A stretch of DNA of 64,000 nt from Pseudomonadota bacterium (lineage in GTDB: Bacteria; Pseudomonadota; Gammaproteobacteria; Burkholderiales; Burkholderiaceae_C): positions 1 to 64,000 of the forward strand of contig JAKOZT010000033.1 in NCBI GenBank assembly GCA_029779845.1. Reading direction: 5' to 3'. Made by a program: the position numbers and the translations under genes. Shown piece after piece: positions 37,778-49,126 of the stretch. Each line of letters opens with the position of its first letter. The first letter of the stretch is position 1. A model generated the notes under the pieces. The model did no database searches. It saw only the letters and a program-made list of their open reading frames with translations, and was not told the origin of the DNA.

Positions 37778-38998
37778 TCAGACCACCTGGCCCAGCTTGA
37801 AGATCGGCAGGTACATCGACACCACGATGCCGCCGATGAGGGTGCCCAGGATGACGATGATGATCGGTTCCATCAGGCTGGACAGGCCCTTGACCATCTC
37901 GTCGACCTCGTCCTCGTAGAACTCGGCGGCCTTGCCGAGCATGTGGTCGAGCGAGCCGGATTCCTCGCCGATCGCGCACATCTGGATCACCATCGTCGGG
38001 AACACGCCGGTGGTCTGCATCGAGGTGGTCAGCGCCGAGCCGGTGGCCACGTCCTTCTGGATCTGCTCGGTGGCCTCGGCGAACACCGCGTTGCCCGAGG
38101 CGCCGCCGACCGAGTCGAGCGCCTCCACCAGCGGCACGCCGGCGGCGAACATGGTCGACAGCGTGCGCGTCCAGCGCGCGATGCACGACTTGTTGACTAG
38201 GTCGCCGAAGATCGGCACGCGCAGCAGCAGCCGGTCCATCGCCTTCTGCATGCGCGGCGAGCGCTTCCACGACTCGAGGAAGAAGTAGATGCCGAAGCCG
38301 ATCACGCCGAAGATCAGGTACCAGTACTTGACGAAGAACTCCGACATCGCGATCACCACCAGCGTCGGCGCGGGCAGGTCGGCGCCGAAGGACGAGAACA
38401 CGTCCTTGAAGGCCGGGATCACGAAGATCATGATGATCGCGACGACGACGAAGGCCACCACCAGCACGGCCACCGGGTAGATCAGCGCCGACCTGATCTT
38501 GTTCTTGATGGCCATCGTCTTCTCCTGGTAGATGGCCAGCCGCTCGAGCAGGGCCTCCAGGATGCCGCCGGCCTCGCCGGCCTCGACGAGGTTGCAGTAC
38601 AGCGCGTCGAAGTACAGCGGGTGCTTGCGGAACGCCGACGACAGGCTGGTGCCGGTCTCGACGTCGGAGCGGATGTCGTTGAGCAGCCGCGTCAGCTTCG
38701 GGTTGGTGCTGCCGCGCGCGACGATGTCGAACGACTGGATCAGCGGCACGCCGGCCTTCATCATCGTCGCCAGCTGGCGCGTGAAGATCGCGATGTCCTT
38801 CTGCTTGATCGACTTGCCGCCGCTGGTGCGGCGCTTCTTGACCTTGGTGGTCAGGATGCCCTGGCGGCGCAGGCTCGCGCTCACCATCGCCTCGCCGCCG
38901 GCGCGCATTTCGCCGCGCACGATCTTGCCGTTCTTGTCCTTGCCTTCCCATTCGAAGACGAGGTCCTTGACGTTCTTTGCCGCTACCGCAGTGGCCAT
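37778..38998 (-). CDS. pilC: Type IV pilus inner-membrane platform protein PilC
   Basis: A 406-residue T2SF-family membrane protein that forms the platform on which PilB acts. Two T2SSF repeats are evident (FTRQLATMMKAGVPLIQSF near residue 72 and WTRTLSTMFAAGVPLVEAL near 277), and three main hydrophobic segments, the last at the C-terminus. The conserved GEESGSLDHML is present. ATG 38998 follows pilB by 42 nt. Confidence 0.96.
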   Translation of the reverse strand: MATAVAAKNVKDLVFEWEGKDKNGKIVRGEMRAGGEAMVSASLRRQGILTTKVKKRRTSGGKSIKQKDIAIFTRQLATMMKAGVPLIQSFDIVARGSTNPKLTRLLNDIRSDVETGTSLSSAFRKHPLYFDALYCNLVEAGEAGGILEALLERLAIYQEKTMAIKNKIRSALIYPVAVLVVAFVVVAIIMIFVIPAFKDVFSSFGADLPAPTLVVIAMSEFFVKYWYLIFGVIGFGIYFFLESWKRSPRMQKAMDRLLLRVPIFGDLVNKSCIARWTRTLSTMFAAGVPLVEALDSVGGASGNAVFAEATEQIQKDVATGSALTTSMQTTGVFPTMVIQMCAIGEESGSLDHMLGKAAEFYEDEVDEMVKGLSSLMEPIIIVILGTLIGGIVVSMYLPIFKLGQVV

Positions 38999-39040
38999 GC
39001 CCGTTCCGAGAGGTCTCCCCCCCGCCCTTCGATTGATGTC

Positions 39041-40756
39041 TTACTCGTTGGTCACCGAGATCACTTCGTCCAGCGTCGTGACGCCGGCGCGCACCTTGAC
39101 GAGGCCGGACTGGCGCAGGTCGCGCACGCCCTCGCGCTGCGCCTGCGCCGCGAGGTCCATTGCCGTGCCTTCTGAGAGGATCAGGCGCTGGATCTCCTCG
39201 CTGATCGGCATCACCTGGTAGATGCCGACGCGGCCCTTGTAGCCGTTGGTGCAGGACGAGCAGCCGACCGCGCGGTACGGCTTCCAGCTGCCGTCGAGAT
39301 CGGTGTCCTTGAAGCCGGCCTTGAGCATCGCCTCGCGCGGGTAGTCGGCCGGCGCCTTGCAGTTCTCGCACAGCTTGCGCGCCAGGCGCTGCGCCGTGAT
39401 CAGCAGCACCGCCGAGGCGATGTTGAACGGCGCCACGCCCATGTTGAGCAGGCGCGTCAGCGTGGTCGGCGCGTCGTTGGTGTGCAGCGTCGACATCACC
39501 ATGTGGCCGGTCTGCGCGGCCTTGATCGCGATGTCGGCGGTCTCCAGGTCGCGGATTTCGCCGACCATGATGATGTCCGGATCCTGGCGCAGGAAGGACT
39601 TCAGCGCGATGGCGAAATTCAGGCCCGCCTTGTCGTTGACGTTGACCTGGTTGATGCCGGGCAGGTTGATTTCCGCCGGGTCCTCGACCGTGGCGATGTT
39701 GACGCCCGGCTGATTGAGGATGTTCAGGCAGGTGTACAGCGACACCGTCTTGCCCGAGCCGGTCGGGCCGGTGACCAGCACCATGCCGTAGGGCCGGGCG
39801 ATCGCCTTGAGCAGGCGGTCCTTCTCGATCTTCTCGTAGCCCAGCGCCTCGATGCCCAGCTTGGCGCTCGACGGGTCGAGAATCCGGATCACGATCTTCT
39901 CGCCGAAGAGGGTGGGCAGCGTGCTGACGCGGAAGTCGATCGCCTTGTTGCCGAACTTCAGCTTCATGCGCCCGTCCTGCGGGACGCGCTTCTCGGCGAT
40001 GTCCAGCCGCGAGATGACCTTGATGCGCGAGGCGAGCTTGTCCTTGATCGCGATCGGCGGCTGCGTGATCTCGCGCAGTTCGCCGTCGATGCGGAAGCGC
40101 ACGCGGTAGTGGTACTCGTAGGGCTCGAAGTGCAGGTCGGAGGCGCGCGCGTTGATCGCGTCGATCAGCATCTTCTGCAGGAAGCGCACCACCGGCGCGT
40201 CTTCCACGTCCGACGGCGCCTCGGCCTCCTGCGGCGAGGTGACGTCGTCGGTGACGTCGAACTCGAAGTCGCCGGAGGACAGCGACTCGAGCGCCTCCGC
40301 CGCGCTGGCGCCGGTCGCCTCCAGGATCTTGCCCAGCTTGTCGTGCTCGACGATCACCCACTCGGGCGAGAGCTGCGTCGCGAACTTGATGCGCTCGACG
40401 GCTTCCTGGTCGGTCGGGTCGGCGCCGCCGATGAACAGGCGGTTGCCGCGCTTGCCCAGCACGACGACCTGATATTGAAGCGACAGCTTGGCGTCGACGA
40501 CGTTCTTCGGCAGCTTCTGCACGTCGATCGCCGCCAGATCGAGCAGCGGCAGCGCCAGTGCCGACGACAGCGTGTGCGCCAGATCGGCCGGCGCCACCGC
40601 GCCCGCCGCGATCACCGACGAGATGAAGCTGGCCTTCTTCTCGCGCGAGGACTTGACGAGCTCCTCAGCCGTCTTGGCGTTCAGCCGCCCGGCGTGCACC
40701 AGCACCCGGGCTACGCCGGAAAGCGCCGACTGAGGGGCTTCTGCCAAGGTGTCCAC
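39041..40756 (-). CDS. pilB: Type IV pilus extension ATPase PilB
   Basis: The cytoplasmic motor for pilus assembly. 571 residues: an N-terminal MshEN-type domain (about 1-150), then the T2SSE ATPase. Visible are Walker A GPTGSGKT near residue 326, the Asp box, Walker B VGEIRDLETADIA, His-box TGHMVMSTLHTND and a zinc-binding four-cysteine set (CENCKAP...CSSC). The N-terminal MshEN domains of some relatives bind c-di-GMP; whether this one does cannot be told by eye. It leads the pilB-pilC-pilD operon. Confidence 0.96.
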   Translation of the reverse strand: MDTLAEAPQSALSGVARVLVHAGRLNAKTAEELVKSSREKKASFISSVIAAGAVAPADLAHTLSSALALPLLDLAAIDVQKLPKNVVDAKLSLQYQVVVLGKRGNRLFIGGADPTDQEAVERIKFATQLSPEWVIVEHDKLGKILEATGASAAEALESLSSGDFEFDVTDDVTSPQEAEAPSDVEDAPVVRFLQKMLIDAINARASDLHFEPYEYHYRVRFRIDGELREITQPPIAIKDKLASRIKVISRLDIAEKRVPQDGRMKLKFGNKAIDFRVSTLPTLFGEKIVIRILDPSSAKLGIEALGYEKIEKDRLLKAIARPYGMVLVTGPTGSGKTVSLYTCLNILNQPGVNIATVEDPAEINLPGINQVNVNDKAGLNFAIALKSFLRQDPDIIMVGEIRDLETADIAIKAAQTGHMVMSTLHTNDAPTTLTRLLNMGVAPFNIASAVLLITAQRLARKLCENCKAPADYPREAMLKAGFKDTDLDGSWKPYRAVGCSSCTNGYKGRVGIYQVMPISEEIQRLILSEGTAMDLAAQAQREGVRDLRQSGLVKVRAGVTTLDEVISVTNE

Positions 40757-40787
40757 GTTGGGGGGATCGCCGCGAAAGTGAGTGGTA

Positions 40788-40810
40788 GCGGATCATGATC
40801 GCCGATCCGC
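40788..40810. repeat. Inverted repeat upstream of pilB
   Basis: GCGGATC - 9 nt - GATCCGC, a perfect 7-bp dyad starting 31 nt upstream of the pilB ATG, with a second small palindrome (GATCATGATC) inside it. It has no T-tract on either strand, so it is more like an operator or hairpin than a terminator. Confidence 0.45.
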
Positions 40811-40924
40811 GGCGCACTGTAAACGAGAGCGGGCGGCGGCCAAGCCAACAATTCCCGCGGCTGCATCGGCAAAGATGCAACAAAGTGAAGCGCGGGGCGG
40901 CGAGGGGAAGAGACGAGGAAATCT

Positions 40925-41000
40925 GGTCGGGGTGAGAGGATTCGAACCTCCGGCCTCTACGTCCCGAACGTAGCGCTCTACCAGGCTAAGCTACACCCCG
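40925..41000 (-). tRNA. tRNA-Pro (anticodon CGG)
   Basis: On the minus strand a 76-nt cloverleaf with encoded CCA. Acceptor CGGGGTG pairs with CACCCCG, the anticodon arm is CTACG-TTCGGGA-CGTAG (anticodon CGG, reading CCG), and the T-arm is GGTTCGAATCC. It lies 50 nt after ispB and before pilB, all on the minus strand. Confidence 0.97.
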
Positions 41001-41050
41001 AATTTGCGGTCGCGATGTCGAGAACATCGCCGTCGAGTCTCTTCGCAGAC

Positions 41051-42025
41051 CTAAGAAGAGCGCTCCACCGACCGAGCACAGAATTCTAGCAGAGCTTCGC
41101 GGTGCTCCGACGCCGGCAGGTGCGCAAGCTGCGCGGCGGCTTGCTCGGCTTCGCGGCGCGCCGCCTCGCGCGTCGCCGTGATCGCGCCGGTGTGGCGCAC
41201 GATCTCGACGATCTCGGCCAGCCGCGCCACCTCGCCGTGCTCGATCGCGTGGCGGATCAGTTCGCGCTCGTCCGGCGTGCCGCGTTCCATCGCGATCAGC
41301 AGCGGCAGCGTCGGCTTGCCCTCGCGCAGATCGTCGCCGACGTTCTTGCCCAGCTCGGCGACGTTGCCCTCGTAGTCGAGCAGGTCGTCGATGAGCTGGA
41401 ACGCGGTGCCCAGCGAGCGACCGTAGGCGGCGCAGGCCTCCTCGACCTCGCGCGGGGCTTCCGCCAGCACCGCGCCGAGCCGCGCGCTGGCTTCGAACAG
41501 CTTGGCGGTCTTGAAGCGGATCACGCGCAGGTACTCGGACACTGCGATGTCCGGGTCGTGCATGTTCATCAGCTGCAGCACCTCGCCCTCGGCGATCACG
41601 TTGGTCGCGTCGGCCAGCACCTCGAGCACGCGCATGCGGTTGACCGCCACCATCATCTGGAAGGCGCGCGAATAGAGGAAGTCGCCGACCAGCACGCTGG
41701 CGGCGTTGCCGAACAGCGCGTTGGCGGTCTGGCGGCCGCGGCGCAGCGAGGATTCGTCGACCACGTCGTCGTGCAGCAGCGTGGCGGTGTGGATGAACTC
41801 CACCGTCGCGGCGAGTTCGTGCTGCTCCCGCCCGCGAAAGCCTAAAGCGCGCGCGAACATGATCACCAGCAGCGGCCGCATGCGCTTGCCGCCGGCGCCA
41901 ATGATGTACTCGGCGATCTGGTTGACGAGGGCGACGTCGGAGCTCAGGCGGCGGCGGATCACCGCGTCCACTTCGCGCATGTCGTCGGCGGCCAGCGGGG
42001 TGGGGGAAGTCGTGGAGTTCTGCAC
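41051..42025 (-). CDS. ispB: Octaprenyl-diphosphate synthase (polyprenyl synthase)
   Basis: Builds the long isoprenoid side chain of ubiquinone. 324 residues with the first aspartate-rich motif LLHDDVVDESSLRRG (about residues 93-107), GDFLYSRAF, the second motif LIDDLLDYEG and the conserved GGKRMRPLLV near residue 48. I chose GTG 42025, because a start at the next ATG would cut the N-terminal helix and the upstream frame is unrelated. A TATAAT lies 24 nt upstream on the minus strand. Chain length cannot be fixed by sequence alone. Confidence 0.94.
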   Translation of the reverse strand: MQNSTTSPTPLAADDMREVDAVIRRRLSSDVALVNQIAEYIIGAGGKRMRPLLVIMFARALGFRGREQHELAATVEFIHTATLLHDDVVDESSLRRGRQTANALFGNAASVLVGDFLYSRAFQMMVAVNRMRVLEVLADATNVIAEGEVLQLMNMHDPDIAVSEYLRVIRFKTAKLFEASARLGAVLAEAPREVEEACAAYGRSLGTAFQLIDDLLDYEGNVAELGKNVGDDLREGKPTLPLLIAMERGTPDERELIRHAIEHGEVARLAEIVEIVRHTGAITATREAARREAEQAAAQLAHLPASEHREALLEFCARSVERSS

Positions 42026-42049
42026 GGCGCGCTCGGGTGGGGAGCGCGA

Positions 42050-42055
42050 ATTATA
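42050..42055 (-). promoter_or_regulatory. -10 box of ispB
   Basis: A perfect TATAAT on the minus strand, ending 24 nt before the GTG start at 42025. The -35 region is GC-rich and not recognisable. Confidence 0.5.
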
Positions 42056-42118
42056 GGAAGCCCCCTGTGGCCGCCCGCCGCGACGGGCACCCCGCGCCGC
42101 CGGGAGAAGGCCGCATGC

Positions 42119-42181
42119 TATACTCGCCGGCTCTCCGTTTTTCGGAGGGTCCGGGCAGCGTCGATCCATGGCAGCGCCCGG
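42119..42181 (+). promoter_or_regulatory. rplU promoter -10 and structured 5' leader
   Basis: TATACT at 42119-42124 is a likely -10 box. Downstream, the leader holds a hairpin CTCCG-TTTTT-CGGAG (42133-42147) and a second stem CCGGGC/GCCCGG (42151-42156 with 42176-42181). The AAAGGG ribosome-binding site and ATG at 42204 follow. Structured leaders of ribosomal-protein genes are often autoregulatory; that is inference here. Confidence 0.45.
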
Positions 42182-42203
42182 CGGGAACCTAGAAAGGGCT
42201 GAT

Positions 42204-42515
42204 ATGTACGCGGTCATAAAAACCGGAGGCAAGCAGTATCGCGTTGCCGCCGGCGAGAAGATCAAGGTAGAACAGATTGCTGCGGACGTTGGCCAAGAGA
42301 TCACGATCGACCAGGTGCTTGCCGTCGGCAACGGCGCGGACCTCAAGGTCGGGACTCCCTTGGTGGCGGGTGCCAGCGTGACGGCCAAGGTCGTCGCGCA
42401 CGGGCGGCACGACAAGGTGCGCATTTTCAAGATGCGTCGCCGCAAGCACTATCAGAAGCACGGCGGCCACCGCCAGAACTACACCGAGCTGGAAATCGGC
42501 GCGGTGAGTGCCTGA
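42204..42515 (+). CDS. rplU: 50S ribosomal protein L21
   Basis: The 103-residue bL21 protein with the standard [15 protein letters not shown]-terminus and the C-terminal [21 protein letters not shown] signature. The ATG at 42204 is preceded by AAAGGG at proper spacing; the 12 codons that could extend it upstream lie in the leader hairpin. It forms the rplU-rpmA pair, with obgE downstream after a terminator. Confidence 0.99.
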   Translation: MYAVIKTGGKQYRVAAGEKIKVEQIAADVGQEITIDQVLAVGNGADLKVGTPLVAGASVTAKVVAHGRHDKVRIFKMRRRKHYQKHGGHRQNYTELEIGAVSA

Positions 42516-42536
42516 TCCACACAAGGAGTCCAGAAC

Positions 42537-45089
<2,553 letters not shown>

Positions 45090-45102
45090 GCGAGCGGCAT
45101 TC

Positions 45103-45675
45103 TCAAGGCTCCGCGTCCGGGGGCGGCTCGTCGGGCCGCGGCGTCTCGGCTCGGTGATGCGGCCGCAACCCTGAGCGCAGGTAGCGGTTGTGGTGGTGCG
45201 CGCTGCGCGGCAGGAAGCGCGCCAGCTCGGTCAGCGCCATCTGGTAGACGTCGCGCTTGAAGTCGATCACCACTTCCAGCGGCACCCAGTACTCGTTCCA
45301 GCGCCAGGCGTCGAACTCGGGGTGGTCGCTGGCGCGCAGGTTCATGTCGCTGTCGCGCCCGACCATCTGGAGCAGGAACCAGATCTGCTTCTGCCCCTTG
45401 TAGTGGCCGCGCGCATCGCGCCGGATGAAGTGCTCGGGCACCTCGTAGCGCAGCCAGTCGCGCGTGCGCGCGACGATGCGCACATGCTCGGGCAGCAGCC
45501 CCACTTCTTCGTGGAGCTCGCGGTACATCGCCTGCTCGGGCGTCTCGCCGTGCTTGATGCCCCCTTGCGGGAACTGCCAGGAGTGGGTCCGGATCCGCTT
45601 GCCCCAGAAAACCTGGTTCCTCTGATTGAGCAGGATGATGCCGACGTTGGGTCTGAACCCCTCACGGTCGAGCAT
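45103..45675 (-). CDS. rppH: RNA pyrophosphohydrolase
   Basis: A Nudix enzyme that removes pyrophosphate from mRNA 5' ends and triggers decay. The [18 protein letters not shown]-terminus and the Nudix box [23 protein letters not shown] (about residues 37-59) are intact. The tail after residue 165 is rich in His, Arg and Pro, unlike enterobacterial RppH but common in this group. I use ATG 45675; a TTG two codons upstream is possible. It is divergent from proS. Confidence 0.95.
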   Translation of the reverse strand: MLDREGFRPNVGIILLNQRNQVFWGKRIRTHSWQFPQGGIKHGETPEQAMYRELHEEVGLLPEHVRIVARTRDWLRYEVPEHFIRRDARGHYKGQKQIWFLLQMVGRDSDMNLRASDHPEFDAWRWNEYWVPLEVVIDFKRDVYQMALTELARFLPRSAHHHNRYLRSGLRPHHRAETPRPDEPPPDAEP

Positions 45676-45775
45676 AATCAACCCCGAAATTGCGCTAGTT
45701 CAAATCATTATTGCATCGGTGTGACGGGCCCGACCCTCGGGTTACCCGCATCCTCCGGCCGGTGCCTCCTCCCCC

Positions 45776-47521
45776 ATGAAAGCCACCCAGTTCTTCGTCT
45801 CCACGTTGAAGGAAGCGCCGGCGGACGCCGAAGTCGTGAGCCACAAGCTGATGATGCGCGCCGGCCTGATCAAGCGGCTCGGCGCCGGCATCTACAGCTA
45901 CATGCCGATGGGGCTGCGCGTGATCCGCAAGGTCGAGCAGATCATCCGCGAGGAGATGAACCGCGCCGGCGCGGTGGAGCTGCTGATGCCGGTGGTGCAG
46001 CCGGCCGAGCTGTGGCAGGAGACCGGCCGCTTCGAGAAGATGGGCCCCGAGCTGCTGCGCGTGAAGGACCGGCACGAGCGCGACTTCATCATCCAGCCGA
46101 CCTCGGAGGAGGTCATCACCGACATCGCGCGCCAGGAGCTGCGCAGCTACCGTGCGCTGCCGAAGAATTTCTATCACATCCAGACCAAGTTCCGCGACGA
46201 GCGCCGGCCGCGCTTCGGCGTGATGCGCGGGCGCGAGTTCACGATGAAGGATGCCTACTCCTTCGACCGCGACGCCGAGGCCGCCGGCGCGAGCTACCAG
46301 CGCATGTACGACGCCTACGTGCGCATCTTCGAGCGCATGGGCCTGAGCTTTCGCGCCGTGGCGGCCGACACCGGCGCGATCGGCGGCGACCGCTCGCACG
46401 AGTTCCAGGTGATCGCCGACACCGGCGAGGACGCGATCGTCTACTGCCCCGACTCCGACTACGCCGCCAACATGGAGCTGGCCGAGGCGGTGGCGCCGAA
46501 GGCGCCGCGCGCCGCCGCCGCGCAGCCGCTGGCCAAGACGCCGACGCCGGACCGCAGCACCTGCCAAGACGTGGCCGCGCTGCTCGACATTCCCTTGCAG
46601 CGTACCGTGAAGTCGCTGGTGCTCGCCACCGACGAGCGCAACGACAAGGGCGACGTGGTGAAGGCCACCGTGTGGCTGCTGCTGGTGCGCGGCGACCACC
46701 AGCTCAACGAGGTCAAGGCCGGCAAGCTGCCGGGGCTGAAGGAGGGCTTCCGCTTCGCGACGGTGGCCGAGATCGAGAGCCACTTCGGCTGCAAGCCGGG
46801 CTACCTGGGGCCGATCGGCACGGTCAAGCCGGTCAAGGTGATCGCCGACCGCACGGTGGCGGCGATGAGCGACTTCGTCTGCGGCGCCAACGAGGCCGAC
46901 TTCCACTACACCGGCGTGAACTGGGGGCGCGACCTGCCCGAGCCCGACGCGGTGGCCGACATCCGCAACGTCACCGAAGGCGAACCCTCGCCCGACGGCA
47001 AAGGCGTGCTGGCGATCCAGCGTGGCATCGAGGTCGGCCACGTGTTCTTCCTCGGCACCAAGTACAGCGCGGCGATGAACGCCACCTACCTCGACGAAGC
47101 CGGCAAGCCGCAGCTGATGCAGATGGGCTGCTACGGCATCGGCGTCACGCGCATCCTCGGCGCGGCGATCGAGCAGGGCCACGACGAGCGCGGCATCGTC
47201 TGGCCCGACGCGATGGCGCCGTTCAGCGTGGTGATCTGCCCGATCGGCTACGACCGCAATGCCGAGGTCAAGGCCACCGCCGATGCGCTGCACGCCGAGC
47301 TGGAGGCGCTGGGCATCGACGTGATGCTCGATGACCGCGGCGAGCGCCCCGGCGCGATGTTCGCCGACTGGGAGCTGATCGGCATTCCGCACCGCCTGGT
47401 GATCTCCGATCGCGGCCTGAAGGAAGGCCGCATCGAGTACCAGGGCCGGCGCGACGCGCAGGCCACGCCGCTGGCGCCGGCCGAGGCCGCGGCGCACCTG
47501 AAGGGCGTGCTGACGCGATGA
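45776..47521 (+). CDS. proS: Prolyl-tRNA synthetase
   Basis: A class II aminoacyl-tRNA synthetase of the bacterial (ProS type 1) form, 581 residues. Motif 1 lies near [14 protein letters not shown], motif 2 in [25 protein letters not shown] (about 141-165), and motif 3 near the C-terminus ([14 protein letters not shown]). The editing (INS) domain occupies about residues 225-395. The anticodon-binding domain follows. Its stop overlaps the transglycosylase start as ATGA. The window also carries tRNA-Pro(CGG). Confidence 0.98.
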   Translation: MKATQFFVSTLKEAPADAEVVSHKLMMRAGLIKRLGAGIYSYMPMGLRVIRKVEQIIREEMNRAGAVELLMPVVQPAELWQETGRFEKMGPELLRVKDRHERDFIIQPTSEEVITDIARQELRSYRALPKNFYHIQTKFRDERRPRFGVMRGREFTMKDAYSFDRDAEAAGASYQRMYDAYVRIFERMGLSFRAVAADTGAIGGDRSHEFQVIADTGEDAIVYCPDSDYAANMELAEAVAPKAPRAAAAQPLAKTPTPDRSTCQDVAALLDIPLQRTVKSLVLATDERNDKGDVVKATVWLLLVRGDHQLNEVKAGKLPGLKEGFRFATVAEIESHFGCKPGYLGPIGTVKPVKVIADRTVAAMSDFVCGANEADFHYTGVNWGRDLPEPDAVADIRNVTEGEPSPDGKGVLAIQRGIEVGHVFFLGTKYSAAMNATYLDEAGKPQLMQMGCYGIGVTRILGAAIEQGHDERGIVWPDAMAPFSVVICPIGYDRNAEVKATADALHAELEALGIDVMLDDRGERPGAMFADWELIGIPHRLVISDRGLKEGRIEYQGRRDAQATPLAPAEAAAHLKGVLTR

Positions 47522-48138
47522 GGGCGCGGCGCCGGCTGCTGCTGGCCGGGCTGCTCTCGCCGCTGGCCGCGGCGCTGCCGGCGCCCGCATGGGCCGGCGC
47601 GCAGAAGGAGGAGCCGCTGGCCGACGCGGTGCGTGGCGCGCTCGCCGCGGCGATCGCCAACAGCGCGCCGCCCAAGCCGGCCTTCGACACCATCGAGGCG
47701 CGCCTGGCCTACCTGCGCTGGCTGGGCGCGATGAGCACGCGGCTGCAGCGCCGCAAGGCCGAGCACATCACGCGCGTCGAGTTCCTCGAGACGCTGTGGT
47801 ACGAGAGCAAGCGCGCCGGCCTGGAGCCCGCGCTGGTGCTCGGTCTCGTGCAGGTGGAAAGCGGCTTTCGCAAGTACGCGATCAGCTCGGCCGGCGCGCG
47901 CGGCTACATGCAGGTGATGCCGTTCTGGACGCGCCTGATCGGCGATGGTGATGCCGCCAGCCTGTTCCACATGCAGACCAACCTGCGCTTCGGCTGCGTG
48001 ATCCTGCGCCACTACCTCGACATCGAGCGCGGCGACCTGTTCCTCGCGCTCGGCCGCTACAACGGCAGCCGCGGCAAGCCGCAGTACCCCAACGCGGTGT
48101 TCGGCGCGCGCAAGCTCTGGCTGCACGCCGACGGCTGA
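47518..48138 (+). CDS. Lytic transglycosylase (SLT domain)
   Basis: A 206-residue exported murein hydrolase. The signal peptide is [23 protein letters not shown] (cleavage near residue 25). The SLT domain follows: [28 protein letters not shown] (from about residue 108, catalytic Glu in VES), [14 protein letters not shown] and the closing [16 protein letters not shown]. It cleaves glycan strands with formation of 1,6-anhydro-muropeptides, the kind recycled by AmpD, encoded at 63.2 kb. It is coupled to proS, an arrangement common in this order. Confidence 0.93.
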   Translation: MRARRRLLLAGLLSPLAAALPAPAWAGAQKEEPLADAVRGALAAAIANSAPPKPAFDTIEARLAYLRWLGAMSTRLQRRKAEHITRVEFLETLWYESKRAGLEPALVLGLVQVESGFRKYAISSAGARGYMQVMPFWTRLIGDGDAASLFHMQTNLRFGCVILRHYLDIERGDLFLALGRYNGSRGKPQYPNAVFGARKLWLHADG

Positions 48139-48147
48139 ACGAACGGA

Positions 48148-48729
48148 TCAGCCCTCGCCGCGCAGCCCGGCCCAGGCCTGCGGCGCCGCCTCTTCGACGC
48201 CCAGCAGCGCGAGCGCGCGCTCGACCGTGTCGTCGATGACGTCGTCCAGGCTCGCCGGCCGGTGGTAGAAGGCCGGCAGCGGCGGGAAGACGATCGCGCC
48301 CATCTCGGTGGCGGCCGTCATGTTGCGCAGGTGGGCGAGGTTCAGCGGCGTCTCGCGCACCATCAGCACGAGGCGGCGGCGCTCCTTCAGCGTCACGTCG
48401 GCGGCGCGCGTCAGCAGGTTGTCGGAGAGGCCGTGAGCGATCGCGGCGAGCGACTTCATCGAGCAGGGCGCCACCACCATCGCCTCGGCGGCGAAGGAGC
48501 CGCTGGCGATCGCCGCGCCCACGTCGCCGCTGGCATAGGCCACGTCGGCGAGCTGATCGAGCGCGCGGCGGTCCAGGCCCAGCTCGTGGTGCACGCTGAG
48601 CACGCCGGCGGGGCTGGCGACGAGGTGCGTCTCGCGCCCCAGCTCGCGCAGGCGGCGCAGCAGGCGCACCGCGTAGACCGCGCCGGTCGCCCCGGTGATG
48701 CCGACGACGACGCGGCGCCCGGCCGTCAT
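48148..48729 (-). CDS. ubiX: Flavin prenyltransferase UbiX
   Basis: Makes prenylated FMN, the cofactor of the decarboxylase UbiD in ubiquinone synthesis. 193 residues with GITGATGAVYAVRLL near the N-terminus, APCSMKSLAAIAHGLSDNLLTRAADV (about residues 87-112) and ETPLNLAHLRNM. ATG 48729 overlaps the grxD stop by 4 nt. It is the last gene of the hemA-prfA-prmC-(OMP)-grxD-ubiX run. Confidence 0.96.
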   Translation of the reverse strand: MTAGRRVVVGITGATGAVYAVRLLRRLRELGRETHLVASPAGVLSVHHELGLDRRALDQLADVAYASGDVGAAIASGSFAAEAMVVAPCSMKSLAAIAHGLSDNLLTRAADVTLKERRRLVLMVRETPLNLAHLRNMTAATEMGAIVFPPLPAFYHRPASLDDVIDDTVERALALLGVEEAAPQAWAGLRGEG

Positions 48730-49037
48730 TCCGCCAGCAGCGGCTGCAGCTCGCCCGACTGGTACATCTCCATCAGGATGTCCGAGCCGCCGACGAACTC
48801 GCCCTTCACGTACAGCTGCGGGATGGTCGGCCAGTTGGCGTAGTCCTTCACGCCCTGGCGGATCTCCTCGTCGTCGAGCACGTTGACGGTGGTGAGGTCG
48901 TTCACGCCGCAGGCCTTGAGGATCTGCACCGCGCGGCCGGAGAAGCCGCACATCGGGAACTGCGCACTGCCCTTCATGAAGAGCACCACGCGGTTGTTCT
49001 TGACGATCTCGTCGATGCGGGTCTGGACGTCGCTCAT
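48726..49037 (-). CDS. grxD: Monothiol glutaredoxin GrxD
   Basis: A 103-residue CGFS-type glutaredoxin that carries [2Fe-2S] clusters. The active-site motif is FPMCGFSGRAVQIL (Cys near residue 30), with the glutathione-binding WPTIPQLYVKGEFVGGSDI. Known partners are BolA-family proteins; ibaG is in this window at 3.4 kb. ATG 49037; a minus-strand -10-like TATAAC lies about 35 nt upstream, so it may have its own promoter. Confidence 0.97.
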   Translation of the reverse strand: MSDVQTRIDEIVKNNRVVLFMKGSAQFPMCGFSGRAVQILKACGVNDLTTVNVLDDEEIRQGVKDYANWPTIPQLYVKGEFVGGSDILMEMYQSGELQPLLAE

Positions 49038-49126
49038 GGTCGTAGTCGGTCTGGATATCGGAAACAGGCCGACGTTATACGGCAAGCGCCATTCCCGGCG
49101 TGCGAGTCAGCGCATCGACCGGTGCC

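Noticed and set aside
41012..41030. Hairpin GCGATGT-5 nt-ACATCGC between ispB and tRNA-Pro
   Set aside because: No T-tract follows on the minus strand, so it cannot be called a terminator; it may be only a spacer structure.
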